64,000 bases of DNA from Clostridium sardiniense (lineage in GTDB: Bacteria > Bacillota > Clostridia > Clostridiales > Clostridiaceae), in the NCBI RefSeq assembly GCF_016907995.1, contig NZ_JAFBDA010000001.1, positions 372,001-436,000 on the forward strand, given 5' to 3'. Position 1 is the stretch's first letter. Each line of letters starts with the position of its first letter. Shown here piece after piece: positions 43,407 through 52,387 of the stretch. Position numbers and translations under genes: made by a program. Below the pieces are notes generated by a model, which saw only the letters and a program-made list of their open reading frames with translations, ran no database searches and was not told the DNA's origin.

Positions 43407-44117
43407 ATGAAAAGTGGATTAAAAAAGGTTTTAGCGTTTATAATAATTATTATTGGAATTTTATACATGTTAGATTTTATAGGCATGGGATCAAGGGATA
43501 TAAATAATAAAAAAAATATATTTAATTTAAAAGGTGCAGAGATGGCGACACAAACAAAGAGTCCTAATTTAGGAACGGAATTGATTTTAGTAAATAGAAA
43601 ATATGGACTAAGCAAATATTATGAACCAGAAGATTCAACGATACCAAATATAGAATTTACAGACGAAGCAACTAATGAAGAAAAACATGTAGCTGGAATT
43701 GTGGTAAAACCATTAGAGGATATGGTGAATACAGCTAAAGAAGAAGGAATAATATTACTTGGAAATTCAGCTTATAGATCATATAGATCTCAAACTAAAA
43801 CTTATAATAATAGGGTAGAAGCAGAAGGACGGGAACGTGCAGATGCATATGTAGCAAGACCAGGATTTAGTGAACATCAAACAGGATTATGTATTGATAT
43901 TACTAATAGGGATAAATATTTTGCACAGGGAACAAAAGAGGCAGATTGGCTTGCGAATAATTGTTATAAATTTGGATTTATTATAAGATATCCTTATGGA
44001 AAGAAAAATGTAACAGGTATAGAGTATGAACCTTGGCATGTTAGATACGTTGGCAAAAAAGCTGCTAAGGATATTTATGATAATAAGATTACATTAGAAG
44101 AGTATCTTGGAAAATAA
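43407..44117 (+). CDS. VanY-type D-alanyl-D-alanine carboxypeptidase
   Basis: A 236-residue membrane-anchored M15B peptidase. One N-terminal helix (~8-26) anchors it outside. Zn ligands His157 and Asp164 (FSEHQTGLCIDI) and His211 with the catalytic Glu208 (YEPWHVRYVG), plus SAYRSYRSQ, define the active site. VanY enzymes remove the last D-Ala of peptidoglycan precursors. It is followed 20 bp later by a response regulator and kinase, in a vanY-vanR-vanS-like operon, but without vanHAX ligase genes, so it probably remodels the cell wall and does not confer glycopeptide resistance. Confidence 0.92.
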   Translation: MKSGLKKVLAFIIIIIGILYMLDFIGMGSRDINNKKNIFNLKGAEMATQTKSPNLGTELILVNRKYGLSKYYEPEDSTIPNIEFTDEATNEEKHVAGIVVKPLEDMVNTAKEEGIILLGNSAYRSYRSQTKTYNNRVEAEGRERADAYVARPGFSEHQTGLCIDITNRDKYFAQGTKEADWLANNCYKFGFIIRYPYGKKNVTGIEYEPWHVRYVGKKAAKDIYDNKITLEEYLGK

Positions 44118-44137
44118 ATATATAATTGGAGGGGTAT

Positions 44138-44830
44138 ATGAATAATAACATTCTTGTAGTAGATGATGAAAATGAAATAAGAGACTTATTAGAAATAAAT
44201 CTTAGAAATGAAGGATATAATGTTTTTAAGGCAAAATGCGGAGAAGAAGCCTTAGAGATATTAGATAAAGAAGAAATTCATTTAATGGTTTTAGATATAA
44301 TGATGCCAGGTATGGATGGTTTAGAAGTTTGTAGAAGGGCAAGAGAAAAATATAATATTCCAATACTTATGTTAAGTGCAAAAGTGGAGGATATGGATAG
44401 AATACAAGGAATCATGACTGGTGCAGATGATTATGTATGTAAGCCATTTAATCATTTAGAACTTACAGTTAGAATAAGAGCATTACTTAGAAGGGCATAC
44501 TTTTTAAATACTAAAATGCAAACTTCAAATGACATAATAAGAATTGAGTCAATGGTTATAGATAAGAGTAAACATAAGGTAACTGTAGATGATAATGAAG
44601 TATCATTAACTGCAAGGGAATTTGATATTTTATATTTATTAGCTACAAATAGAGGTAGGGTATTTAATACAGAAGAAATATTTGAGAAGGTGTGGAAAGA
44701 AAGATATTATCAATCAAATAATACAGTAATGGTTCATATGAGTAGAATCAGAGATAAACTAGAACAACATATGGCAGGCAATAAGATAATTCACACTGTA
44801 TGGGGAGTTGGTTATAAAATTGAAAAATAA
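44138..44830 (+). CDS. response regulator of the vanY operon (VanR-like)
   Basis: A 230-residue OmpR-family regulator. The receiver has VVDDENE, Asp53 (VLDIMMPG) and Lys in VCKPFN. The winged-helix domain ends WGVGYKIEK. I start at the ATG at 44138 behind GGAGGGG instead of the TTG at 44126. Its 3' end overlaps the kinase gene. It probably controls the operon that starts with vanY. Confidence 0.93.
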   Translation: MNNNILVVDDENEIRDLLEINLRNEGYNVFKAKCGEEALEILDKEEIHLMVLDIMMPGMDGLEVCRRAREKYNIPILMLSAKVEDMDRIQGIMTGADDYVCKPFNHLELTVRIRALLRRAYFLNTKMQTSNDIIRIESMVIDKSKHKVTVDDNEVSLTAREFDILYLLATNRGRVFNTEEIFEKVWKERYYQSNNTVMVHMSRIRDKLEQHMAGNKIIHTVWGVGYKIEK

Positions 44831-45932
44831 AAAGGTTTATAAACATTGGGAATTAACATTAATTGATATAGCTATTTCTGCAATATTAACTTACTTTACA
44901 GTAATAATAATTAGAGGGATTATAGTATTTCTTTATAGATATACTACAATTCAAGTTATTAATAATATTATAAATCTATGGCGTTATATACATGAGATGT
45001 ACCTTGATGGAATTATTTATTTAGTTGCCGGATTAGGATTATTTATAATATTTTATTTACTTGTTAAGAGATATAGAAGAAATAGGAGTCTGGTGAATAT
45101 TATAAATGAAACTGAAATAATGGCTAATGGTGATTTGGATAGATCAATAAATGCTTACGAAGAAGGAGATATCAAAAAGTTAGCAGATAATATAAACAGT
45201 ATATCAAAACAGCTTAAAGATAGAACTATAGAGGAGCGAAAAGCACAGCAAACAAAAACAGATTTAATAACAAATGTTTCTCATGATTTAAGAACTCCAT
45301 TAACTTCAATAATGGGATATTTAGAAATAATTGATAGCGATCAGTATGATGATGAAGTAAGGCTTAGATATTATGCAAGTATTGCATATGAAAAATCAAA
45401 GAGCTTAAATCTTCTTATAAATGATTTATTTGAATTAACTAAAATGCAGAATAATACTATTAATTTAGATAAGAGAGAAATTAATTTAGTAGAATTATTA
45501 GGTCAAGTAGTTGCTTATTTTGAATGCCAGTTTAAGAATGCAGATATGGAATCAAGAATTTATTTTTCAGATGATAAACTAATAGTAAGTGCAGATGCAG
45601 AAAAATTAGTAAGAGCTTTTGAAAATTTATTATCTAATGCAATTAAGTATGGCAAAGACGGACATTATGTTGATGTAACAACAAAGCTTGAAAATAATAT
45701 GGCAGTAATTCAAGTTATAAATTATGGTAAGGCAATATCTTCAATAGATCTTCCAAATATATTTGATAGATTCTATAGAGTAGAAAAATCAAGAAATAGT
45801 GATATAGGGGGATCAGGGTTAGGACTTGCAATAACTAAAAATATTATTGAGTTACATGAAGGAACAATAGAGGCTTATAGTGATGATTCAAGAACAATAT
45901 TTGAAGTTAGGTTACCAGTTTTAAATAAATAG
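44808..45932 (+). CDS. sensor histidine kinase of the vanY operon (VanS-like)
   Basis: A membrane kinase of up to 374 residues. Two helices (~15-40 and ~65-87) flank a short loop, then a HAMP-like linker. Phospho-His159 is in VSHDLRTPLTS. ATPase boxes LLSNAIKYG and GGSGLGLAITK are present. The start is uncertain: TTG at 44808 or TTG at 44820, both inside the response-regulator gene, and no ATG is close. The two-helix short-loop form resembles VanS, which monitors cell-wall state. Confidence 0.9.
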   Translation: MVIKLKNKKVYKHWELTLIDIAISAILTYFTVIIIRGIIVFLYRYTTIQVINNIINLWRYIHEMYLDGIIYLVAGLGLFIIFYLLVKRYRRNRSLVNIINETEIMANGDLDRSINAYEEGDIKKLADNINSISKQLKDRTIEERKAQQTKTDLITNVSHDLRTPLTSIMGYLEIIDSDQYDDEVRLRYYASIAYEKSKSLNLLINDLFELTKMQNNTINLDKREINLVELLGQVVAYFECQFKNADMESRIYFSDDKLIVSADAEKLVRAFENLLSNAIKYGKDGHYVDVTTKLENNMAVIQVINYGKAISSIDLPNIFDRFYRVEKSRNSDIGGSGLGLAITKNIIELHEGTIEAYSDDSRTIFEVRLPVLNK

Positions 45933-46069
45933 ACTTATTAATATATATGTTTAATATTTAGAATGGCAATAATGTAATTAAAATAGTTAAAATCTAGGTG
46001 TATAGTTTAAGATAAAATGCTATTACTTAAATATATATAGAAAATACAAAGCATAAATAGAGGTAAGTT

Positions 46070-46165
46070 ATGAAAATTAATAGATTAACTGAGATAATAA
46101 TAATAATACTTCTAAATAAAAGAATTGTAACAGCAAAAGAATTAGCAGATAAATTTCAAATTTAA
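46070..46165 (+). pseudogene. N-terminal stub of a YafY/DeoR-type regulator
   Basis: A 31-codon ORF with a good GAGGTAAG site reads MKINRLTEIIIIILLNKRIV and TAKELADKFQI-stop, the first part of an HTH_11/YafY winged helix. The rest is missing, and a hairpin follows at once. The rest of 45933-46302 contains no other gene. Confidence 0.55.
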
Positions 46166-46205
46166 AAAACCTAGAAGATATCAAATATTTTCTAGGATTT
46201 TCTTT
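46166..46205 (+). terminator. terminator after the YafY-like stub
   Basis: A stem CCTAGAA(g)ATAT / ATAT(t)TTCTAGG followed by TTTTCTTTTTT. Confidence 0.6.
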
Positions 46206-46233
46206 TTTGTTAAAGATGATAGGATATATATGA

Positions 46234-46266
46234 TTAACATTCAATAAACATAAGAAAGTGTATAAT
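46234..46266 (+). promoter_or_regulatory. response-regulator promoter with direct repeats (site 1)
   Basis: TTAACAT (46234-46240), four bases TCAA, TAAACAT (46245-46251), nine bases, then a perfect -10 box TATAAT (46261-46266). Repeats are in 11-bp phase and replace the -35 box. The same arrangement with the repeats swapped is at 48171, before the ABC transporter of the same locus. Confidence 0.75.
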
Positions 46267-46302
46267 TAATTGGCACTTTTAAAAGACTTAGGAGATGAGG
46301 TA

Positions 46303-46974
46303 ATGAGAATTTTAATAATAGAAGATAATAAGGAACTCGCTTATAACATTAAGGAAGGATTAGAAAATCTAAAATTTAGTGTTGATGTAGCTAATCTTGG
46401 ATTAGATGGAGAGGAGAAGGCTTTTGTAAATTCTTACAATATTATTTTGTTAGATTTAAATTTGCCTGATAAAGATGGGTTAGAAATTTTGGAATATTTA
46501 AGGAGTAATAAAATAAATACTCCAATAATAATTGTTACAGCTAGAGATGAGGTTAAAGAACTTGCTAGAGGGTTAGATTTGGGAGCTGATGATTACATAG
46601 TTAAACCATTTCAACTATTAGAACTTAGAGCAAGGATACAAGCTGTGATAAGAAGATTTCATGGAAGAGCAAATCCAAATATAATTATAGGAAATATAGA
46701 GGTAAATCCAGCTTCTAGGAAGGTTTTTATAGATAAAAAGGAAGTAGAGCTTGGAGTAAAAGAATTTGATATATTTGAATATATTATTAATAGACATCCT
46801 GATGTTGTATCAAGTGAGGATATAGCAGAACATGTGTATGATGAATTTTTTGATCCAACCTCTTCTGTACTTAGAGTTCATATAGCTAAATTAAAGAAAA
46901 AATTAAAAGAAGCTTGTGGGAAAGAAGTTTTAAAAACAACTAGAGGAAAGGGATATTCAATATGCGAAGAATGA
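46303..46974 (+). CDS. OmpR-family response regulator of the MacB-like ABC locus
   Basis: A 223-residue regulator. The receiver shows IEDNK, Asp51 (LLDLNLPD) and Lys in IVKPFQ, followed by a winged-helix domain ending TTRGKGYSI. I start at the ATG at 46303 (GGAGATGAGG upstream). The longer TTG form at 46270 would begin 3 bp after the -10 box and cannot be right. It overlaps the kinase gene. It is the probable ligand of the direct repeats at 46234 and 48171. Confidence 0.93.
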   Translation: MRILIIEDNKELAYNIKEGLENLKFSVDVANLGLDGEEKAFVNSYNIILLDLNLPDKDGLEILEYLRSNKINTPIIIVTARDEVKELARGLDLGADDYIVKPFQLLELRARIQAVIRRFHGRANPNIIIGNIEVNPASRKVFIDKKEVELGVKEFDIFEYIINRHPDVVSSEDIAEHVYDEFFDPTSSVLRVHIAKLKKKLKEACGKEVLKTTRGKGYSICEE

Positions 46975-48098
46975 TTAAATGGAATAAAAAAACAGGATTA
47001 ATTTTAGTTATATATTCAATGGTTATAACTATTATATTTGTAGTTGGTATATTAATCTATCTTAGAACCTTTAATAATAATAAATACAATGTTTTACCAA
47101 ATAATTTAGTAGACTTAGGAAGCATTAATTATAGAACTATAAATGAATTGAAAAATACTAATGATATTTATGCTGATTTTACTAAAGACGATATAACTAA
47201 ATATGCTACTGCTAAAGATTCTATTATTAGTAGAGATCAAATAGAAAATTATTATGCAGCTAAGTTATATAGTAATTTACCAGTATTAATGATGATAATA
47301 TGTATTCTTACTATAGTTTTTACCTGGATACTGTGGATTATATTAAAAAAAATAGAAAAGGAAGAAGTATTAACTATTGCACGTAGTTTAATTAATATAG
47401 AAGGTAAAGAATATAATATTGAGAACTTAGATCCTGTTTTAGTAGAGGTTTATACTGGTCTAAAAGAAAAATTTAATAATCATATAGAGGACTATAAAAG
47501 ATTACATTCGTATATATCACATGAGCAAAAAAATGCAATTGCTATATTAAAAACTAAACTTGAAATAAATGGTGATAAGGAGCTATTAAAAAATTTAGAC
47601 TATATAACTGATAGTATAGAAGATATACTAACAGTTAGTGATTCAAATGAAGTAGACGGAATGGCAAATATTGATGTTGCTCTTATATGTGCAGAGGTGA
47701 TTGATCAATATAAGAAAGTATATAATGATATTTCTTTTGATTTTGATGAAGAGGGTAACACAAATATTTATGCAAAAGAAAGATGGATATATAGAGCTAT
47801 AGCTAATTTGTTAGATAATGCAGTAAAGTATGGAGAAAATAAACCTATAGAGGTTTCGGTATATAATAAAAATAATAGTGTGATTATTACTGTAAAGGAT
47901 AATGGAATAGGAATGTCTGAGGATAAGTTAGATAAAATTTTTGATAATAGATATAGGGTAAATAGACTTAATAAGGATGGTTATGGAATAGGGTTAAGTC
48001 TTGTAAGTCATGTATGTGATTTATGTGATGGGTATGTATGGGTTGATAGTAATTTAGGCAAGGGATCAGTATTCTATCTTGCATTCAGAGCTTGTTAG
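46962..48098 (+). CDS. sensor histidine kinase with atypical H-box
   Basis: A 378-residue membrane kinase with helices at ~10-33 and ~105-130 around a ~70-residue outside loop. The phospho-His187 region reads YISHEQKNAIAIL, so the usual Pro after the His motif is missing. ATPase boxes LLDNAVKYG, DNGIGM and GYGIGLSLV are intact. It starts inside the response-regulator gene (overlap 13 bp), behind GAGGAAAGGG. It ends at a terminator before the ABC genes. Confidence 0.9.
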   Translation: MRRMIKWNKKTGLILVIYSMVITIIFVVGILIYLRTFNNNKYNVLPNNLVDLGSINYRTINELKNTNDIYADFTKDDITKYATAKDSIISRDQIENYYAAKLYSNLPVLMMIICILTIVFTWILWIILKKIEKEEVLTIARSLINIEGKEYNIENLDPVLVEVYTGLKEKFNNHIEDYKRLHSYISHEQKNAIAILKTKLEINGDKELLKNLDYITDSIEDILTVSDSNEVDGMANIDVALICAEVIDQYKKVYNDISFDFDEEGNTNIYAKERWIYRAIANLLDNAVKYGENKPIEVSVYNKNNSVIITVKDNGIGMSEDKLDKIFDNRYRVNRLNKDGYGIGLSLVSHVCDLCDGYVWVDSNLGKGSVFYLAFRAC

Positions 48099-48102
48099 GT
48101 AA

Positions 48103-48140
48103 AAAACAGTAGGTTAATTAAAAAACTACTGTTTTTATTT
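48103..48140 (+). terminator. terminator of the third two-component operon
   Basis: A 10-bp stem AAAACAGTAG/CTACTGTTTT with a 13-nt loop, followed by T. Confidence 0.75.
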
Positions 48141-48170
48141 TATGTTAATTATACATGGAAATAAAATAGA

Positions 48171-48203
48171 TAAACATTCAATTAACATAGTAATTGTTAT
48201 AAT
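48171..48203 (+). promoter_or_regulatory. response-regulator promoter with direct repeats (site 2)
   Basis: TAAACAT (48171-48177), TCAA, TTAACAT (48182-48188), nine bases, then TATAAT (48198-48203). Spacing is identical to site 1 at 46234, which points to one regulator, the response regulator at 46303, controlling its own operon and the ABC transporter. Confidence 0.75.
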
Positions 48204-48251
48204 TTACTTATAAACAAGTATAAAGTGAGTATAAGGATAGGAGAAAGTAAT

Positions 48252-49670
48252 ATGTATATTTTAAAAAATGCTATGAAAAACTTGGTTAGAAACAAGGGAA
48301 GAAATATTTTGATAGGAATAATTGTTTTGACAATGATCTCTACTATAGCTATCTCTACGATTATTAATACAACTACTAATGAAGTAATAAAGTCGTATAA
48401 AAATAGATTTGGATCGGAGGTTTTTATAGATATAGATCCTGTAAAAGCGCAAAAGGAAATTGAGAAAAATCAAAATAAGATACCTTTTTCAGGAGAAATA
48501 ACTGGAAAGATGAAAGTCAATTTTGCAGACTCTAAATTGGTCAAGGAATATAAAATGGAAGCAATTTTTGAAGGAGCATCTGAAGAAATAAAAGGTATTG
48601 GAGAAGAAGAGTTTAATAAAAGACAAAGTGAAAGACAAAATAATAGACCATTAAAAGGGGCTATTTCTGAGGGAGCAGCAAGCTCAAATAATGTATGGCC
48701 ATCTTTAAGTGTTAAGGGATATACTGAAAATAATTTACCTAAGGATTTTAAAAATGGCTTTATACAAATTAAAAGCGGAGAAATGTTTAAAGGTAATAAT
48801 GAAGCAATAATATCTCAGCAGTTAGCAGATTTAAACAAGTTAAAGGCCGGAGATGAACTTGAAATTGCTGATATAAATGAAAAGGATAAAAAACTTAAAT
48901 TAAAAGTAACAGGTATATATTCAAGATTAAATCAAAAAGATGAAAATATGCCAATTCCTAGTATGGATTTAAGAAATGAAATCTATACAAATTTTAATAC
49001 ATTAGCAGAGTTCGATACTTTATTTAAAGGTGAAAGTGCTCCTATTCAAATTAATGCAACATATTATTTAAATAGTCCAGATGATCTTGAAGCTTTTAAA
49101 TCAGAGTTGAAATCAAAGGGATTAACAGATAATTTCATAGTTTCAACAGATGAAGAAAGTTACAATAGGATTATAGCACCTGTAAATGGATTAAAAAAGG
49201 TATCCGTAATGTTTATGATTGGAATAATGGGATTTGGTTCTATAGTGCTTATTTTACTTTCAGTGTTATCTATTAGGGAAAGAAAATATGAAATTGGTGT
49301 ATTAAGGGCTATGGGAATGTCTAAGTTTAAATTAGCTATAGGATTTATTTACGAGAGTGTAGCAATTATTATTATATGTCTTACTTTAGGACTGGGAATT
49401 GGAGCTATAAGCGCACAACCAGCATCTGATATTTTGTTAAAAGAACAGGTGAAATCAAAAGTAGAACAACAAAATTTAAGACCTTTATATACTCAATCAG
49501 GAGAAATAAAAGAGGTAGAAAAGTTAGAAGAATTAGAAGTTAAACTTAGTGTAGATGCTGCTCTAAAAATATCAGGTTTTGCAATTATTTTAGGGTTAAT
49601 AACTAGCTCAATATCAGTAGGATATGCTACAAAGTATGAACCGATAAAAATACTTTCAGAAAGGAATTAG
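48252..49670 (+). CDS. MacB-like ABC permease
   Basis: A 472-residue FtsX/MacB-type permease. There is one N-terminal helix (~18-40) after the conserved KNAMKNLVRNKGRN, then a ~280-residue extracellular MacB-like domain, then three C-terminal helices (IGIMGFGSIVLILLSVLSIR starts the first). Such permeases do not transport across the membrane. They transmit mechanical force to outside partners or lipids. The start is the ATG at 48252 behind AGGAGAAAG. The ATPase gene follows within 10 bp. Confidence 0.88.
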   Translation: MYILKNAMKNLVRNKGRNILIGIIVLTMISTIAISTIINTTTNEVIKSYKNRFGSEVFIDIDPVKAQKEIEKNQNKIPFSGEITGKMKVNFADSKLVKEYKMEAIFEGASEEIKGIGEEEFNKRQSERQNNRPLKGAISEGAASSNNVWPSLSVKGYTENNLPKDFKNGFIQIKSGEMFKGNNEAIISQQLADLNKLKAGDELEIADINEKDKKLKLKVTGIYSRLNQKDENMPIPSMDLRNEIYTNFNTLAEFDTLFKGESAPIQINATYYLNSPDDLEAFKSELKSKGLTDNFIVSTDEESYNRIIAPVNGLKKVSVMFMIGIMGFGSIVLILLSVLSIRERKYEIGVLRAMGMSKFKLAIGFIYESVAIIIICLTLGLGIGAISAQPASDILLKEQVKSKVEQQNLRPLYTQSGEIKEVEKLEELEVKLSVDAALKISGFAIILGLITSSISVGYATKYEPIKILSERN

Positions 49671-49679
49671 GTGAGAGAT

Positions 49680-50345
49680 ATGGGAGTTCTTAAATTAAAA
49701 GATGTTTCTTATAGATATGAAGGAAGCAAAAAAAATGTTTTAAATAAAATAAATATAGAGTTTGAAAAGGGGTGTGTATACACTATTGTAGGGAAATCAG
49801 GAGCTGGGAAAAGTACTTTATTGTCATTAATATCAGGATTAGATGTATGCACTGGTGGAGTAGTTGAGTATAAAGATAAGGATTTGAAAGAAATAAATAG
49901 AGATGTTTATAGGGCTGAAAATATAGGTGTTATATTTCAAGGATATAATTTATTAAATAATGCAACATCTTTAGAAAACATAATGCTATCAATGGAGATT
50001 AGTAAAGATAAGAGAAAAAATAAAAAAGAAATAGCTTTTAAATTGTTGGATAGTATTGGAATTAATAGAGAAAAAGCTAGCAGAAAGGTATTAAGATTAT
50101 CAGGAGGAGAGCAACAGAGGGTCGGAATTGCCAGAGCATTGTCACATAATCCAGATATAATTATAGCAGATGAACCTACAGGAAATTTGGATGAAGAAAC
50201 AGAAAAAAATATAATGAGTATTTTGACTTCATTGGCTCATGAAGAAAATAAATGTGTTATTATTGTAACTCATTCAACTAAAGTAACTAAGTATGCTGAT
50301 GAGATATGGGGACTTGCAAAGGGAAAACTTATGTTTGTAAAATAA
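49680..50345 (+). CDS. ABC ATPase of the MacB-like transporter
   Basis: A 221-residue MacB/LolD-type ATPase: Walker A GKSGAGKST, Q-loop FQGYN, signature LSGGEQQR, Walker B IIIADEPTG and VTHST. The start is the ATG at 49680 with AGGTGAG in front. It forms the ATP-driven half of the transporter with the preceding permease. A small two-helix membrane protein follows 26 bp downstream and may belong to the operon. Confidence 0.93.
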   Translation: MGVLKLKDVSYRYEGSKKNVLNKINIEFEKGCVYTIVGKSGAGKSTLLSLISGLDVCTGGVVEYKDKDLKEINRDVYRAENIGVIFQGYNLLNNATSLENIMLSMEISKDKRKNKKEIAFKLLDSIGINREKASRKVLRLSGGEQQRVGIARALSHNPDIIIADEPTGNLDEETEKNIMSILTSLAHEENKCVIIVTHSTKVTKYADEIWGLAKGKLMFVK

Positions 50346-50370
50346 GTTAATAAAAAAAGGTGTAGGGAGA

Positions 50371-50769
50371 GTGTTGATTTTGAAAATAGATAGTAAGAAT
50401 GTATCTATAGTTTCGATAGTTTTTTATGTTATGGCAGGATTAATGATATTATACTCAATATTTACTTTAGTTAATTCTTATGACTATATCTCTGAACTTG
50501 TAAATCAAGGACGAATAAGTATTAAATATCAATTTAAAGAAGTGATAATATATTATATGAATGCATGTATGCCGTATGTATTTTATTCAATAGTATTTGG
50601 AGCTATAGGATATATAATAAATAAATTAGAATGTATAAGAAAAGAGAAAAATAATAAACATGATAATATAATTAACTGTAATAAAGAACACTATAGTGTA
50701 AATAAAATGAAATCTAATGACGATGAAATAGATTTATTTCTGAAAGATTTAGAGGTAAAACAAAATTAA
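50371..50769 (+). CDS. two-helix membrane protein at the end of the ABC operon
   Basis: About 130 residues with helices ~12-35 and ~65-88 and a charged 45-residue cytoplasmic tail. The start is GTG at 50371, TTG at 50374 or TTG at 50380, all behind GTAGGGAGA, and no ATG is available. Its position 26 bp after the ATPase suggests an accessory of the transporter, but I do not recognise a family. Confidence 0.6.
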   Translation: MLILKIDSKNVSIVSIVFYVMAGLMILYSIFTLVNSYDYISELVNQGRISIKYQFKEVIIYYMNACMPYVFYSIVFGAIGYIINKLECIRKEKNNKHDNIINCNKEHYSVNKMKSNDDEIDLFLKDLEVKQN

Positions 50770-50792
50770 TATAAAGCATAAATTAATTATTA

Positions 50793-50825
50793 AAGGAGTT
50801 TAGAATATAAACTCCCTTATTTTTA
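50793..50825 (+). terminator. terminator of the MacB-like ABC operon
   Basis: An 8-bp stem GGAGTTTA/TAAACTCC with a short loop, followed by TTATTTTT. Confidence 0.65.
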
Positions 50826-50862
50826 TATTTATAAATATTAATTTCTTTAAATGGGTGAAGAT

Positions 50863-50994
50863 ATGTATTTTAACAAGATTATTAGAATAAATGAAGTAGA
50901 AAAAATGAAAAGTTTTTATAGAACTGCTATAAGAACTATTATTTTAAAGGATAAAGATATACTTATAGATTTCACTAAAAATGTAATAATATAA
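50863..50994 (+). pseudogene. truncated NUDIX hydrolase N-terminus
   Basis: A 43-codon ORF, with an in-frame ATG also at 50851, reads MYFNKIIRINEVEKMKSFYR and TAIRTIILKDKDIL. This is the start of a NUDIX hydrolase, ending before the NUDIX box. It is followed 16 bp later by the UDG-like gene. Confidence 0.6.
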
Positions 50995-51010
50995 TTTTGG
51001 AGGTGTTTGT

Positions 51011-51757
51011 ATGAAAAAGACATTATATGATTATAAAGAGATAATTAAAAAGTTACCTCTGAAAGATAAATATACAAAAGAAGAATTATTAATAGAAGAT
51101 TTCTTAATTGATAAAAAAGATAATATAGAAATATATTACGCTCCACATAATGAGTATATTAATAAAAAAGCTAAAGTGTTTATAATTGGAATAACTCCAG
51201 GTTTTCAACAAATGAGTACAGCAATTGCTACTGCAAGAAAAGAGTTAGAAGTAAGCGATGATATTGAATCAATTCAGTATAAGTGTAAAGTTGCAGGACG
51301 TTTTAGTGGATCTTTAAGAAAGAATATAATAAGTATGTTAGATGAGATAGAACTTAATAAAGTGTTGAATATAGATAGTTGTAGTGAATTATTTGCTGAA
51401 AAGGACTATTTATTACATACAGTATCTTTAATTCCGTATTCTGTTTTTGTTAAAAAACAAAATTACTCAGGACATACTCCAACGTTAATTAAAAGTGATT
51501 TTTTAATGAAATATGTTCGTGAGAATTTTATTAATGAACTTAGAAGCTTAGATAATTTTGAAGATATATTATTAATACCACTAGGTAGGGCAGTAGAAGA
51601 AGTTTTATGTAAATTAGAAGAAGAGGGAATCATAAATGAAAATCAAATTCTTAAAGGATTTCCACATCCATCTGGAGCAAATGTTAATAGAATACCTCAA
51701 TTAAATGAAAATAAGGATTATATGATGAGTTTTATTAAAGAGAAAAAATGGGATTAA
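51011..51757 (+). CDS. uracil-DNA-glycosylase-superfamily-like protein
   Basis: A 248-residue soluble protein. VFIIGITPGFQQ resembles motif 1 (GxxPG) of the UDG superfamily, and GFPHPSGANVNR resembles the HPS-type motif 2 loop. The catalytic Asp/Asn position cannot be fixed and no iron-sulfur Cys cluster is visible. It might remove damaged bases or act on nucleotides, or be an inactive fold. GGAGG precedes the ATG. It is monocistronic, in a region with decayed genes. Confidence 0.5.
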   Translation: MKKTLYDYKEIIKKLPLKDKYTKEELLIEDFLIDKKDNIEIYYAPHNEYINKKAKVFIIGITPGFQQMSTAIATARKELEVSDDIESIQYKCKVAGRFSGSLRKNIISMLDEIELNKVLNIDSCSELFAEKDYLLHTVSLIPYSVFVKKQNYSGHTPTLIKSDFLMKYVRENFINELRSLDNFEDILLIPLGRAVEEVLCKLEEEGIINENQILKGFPHPSGANVNRIPQLNENKDYMMSFIKEKKWD

Positions 51758-51901
51758 TGTTATAGAAATAGATAATAACTATCAGATTTTAAATAAATTA
51801 TAAACTAAAATCGACTTGTATTTTAAATAAATTATATATAAAATAATGATTATATTGTAAAATAAGGGGGATTTTCTTATGGCAAGACCTGGTATTAATG
51901 C

Positions 51902-51951
51902 ATAGCAAGGCTATTGCATTATAATAAAAGTAATATAATAGCCTTTGCTAA
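51902..51951 (+). terminator. hairpin upstream of the third CD3324 gene
   Basis: Arms TAGCAAGGCTATT and AATAGCCTTTGCTA (one bulge) enclose ~24 nt. Just before it is an eight-codon ORF stub (51880-51906, MARPGINA) with AAGGGGG, perhaps a truncated gene or leader peptide. No T-run follows, so an attenuator or plain hairpin is possible. Confidence 0.4.
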
Positions 51952-51986
51952 CCCTAAATAGAATCTAAAAATTTAGGAGGAGCATT

Positions 51987-52259
51987 ATGTGCTATAAAAC
52001 AGCAAAAGACATACTTCCAATAGAAGTCATGGAACTTATTCAGCAGTATGTACAAGGTGAGTATATATACATCCCAAAGAAAGAGAATAATAGAAAAGCT
52101 TGGGGAGAGACAACTAATATACGAAGTGAAATTAAATTAAGAGATTTAAAAATTTATGATGAATATAAAAGTGGAGCTAGTAGAATAGCCCTTGCAGAAA
52201 AGTATTTTTTATCAAAAAAGAGTATAGATAGAATAATATTAAAAGAGAAATCTAAATAA
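51987..52259 (+). CDS. CD3324 family HTH protein (copy 3 of 3)
   Basis: A 90-residue paralogue of 12173 and 38841: KTAKDILPIEVMELIQQYV, then YIYIPKKE, AWGETTN and a C-terminal HTH (SRIALAEKYFLSKKSIDRII). GGAGGAG precedes the ATG. It is monocistronic with a terminator at 52269-52307. It differs most in the HTH helix region, so targets may differ between copies. Confidence 0.8.
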   Translation: MCYKTAKDILPIEVMELIQQYVQGEYIYIPKKENNRKAWGETTNIRSEIKLRDLKIYDEYKSGASRIALAEKYFLSKKSIDRIILKEKSK

Positions 52260-52268
52260 AGATTAAAC

Positions 52269-52307
52269 AAGTCATAGACTATTTATATAGTTTATGGCTT
52301 ATTTTTA
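52269..52307 (+). terminator. terminator after the third CD3324 gene
   Basis: A 13-bp stem AAGTCATAGACTA/TAGTTTATGGCTT (G-T pairs) followed by ATTTTTATTT. Confidence 0.75.
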
Positions 52308-52387
52308 TTTCAGAAAAAAGTAATAGGTTTATAAAAGGATAAATTTAAAATATGATATTAATAGGTATTAGATGGGAGAGGGAAGAT

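Noticed and set aside
43407-45932. Vancomycin-resistance cluster
   Set aside because: VanY-, VanR- and VanS-like genes are present, but no D-lactate dehydrogenase, D-Ala-D-Lac ligase or VanX gene, so resistance is not supported.
46270-46302. Extended N-terminus of the response regulator from TTG at 46270
   Set aside because: It would start 3 bp after the -10 box, before the transcript could include a ribosome site. The ATG at 46303 has GGAGATGAGG.
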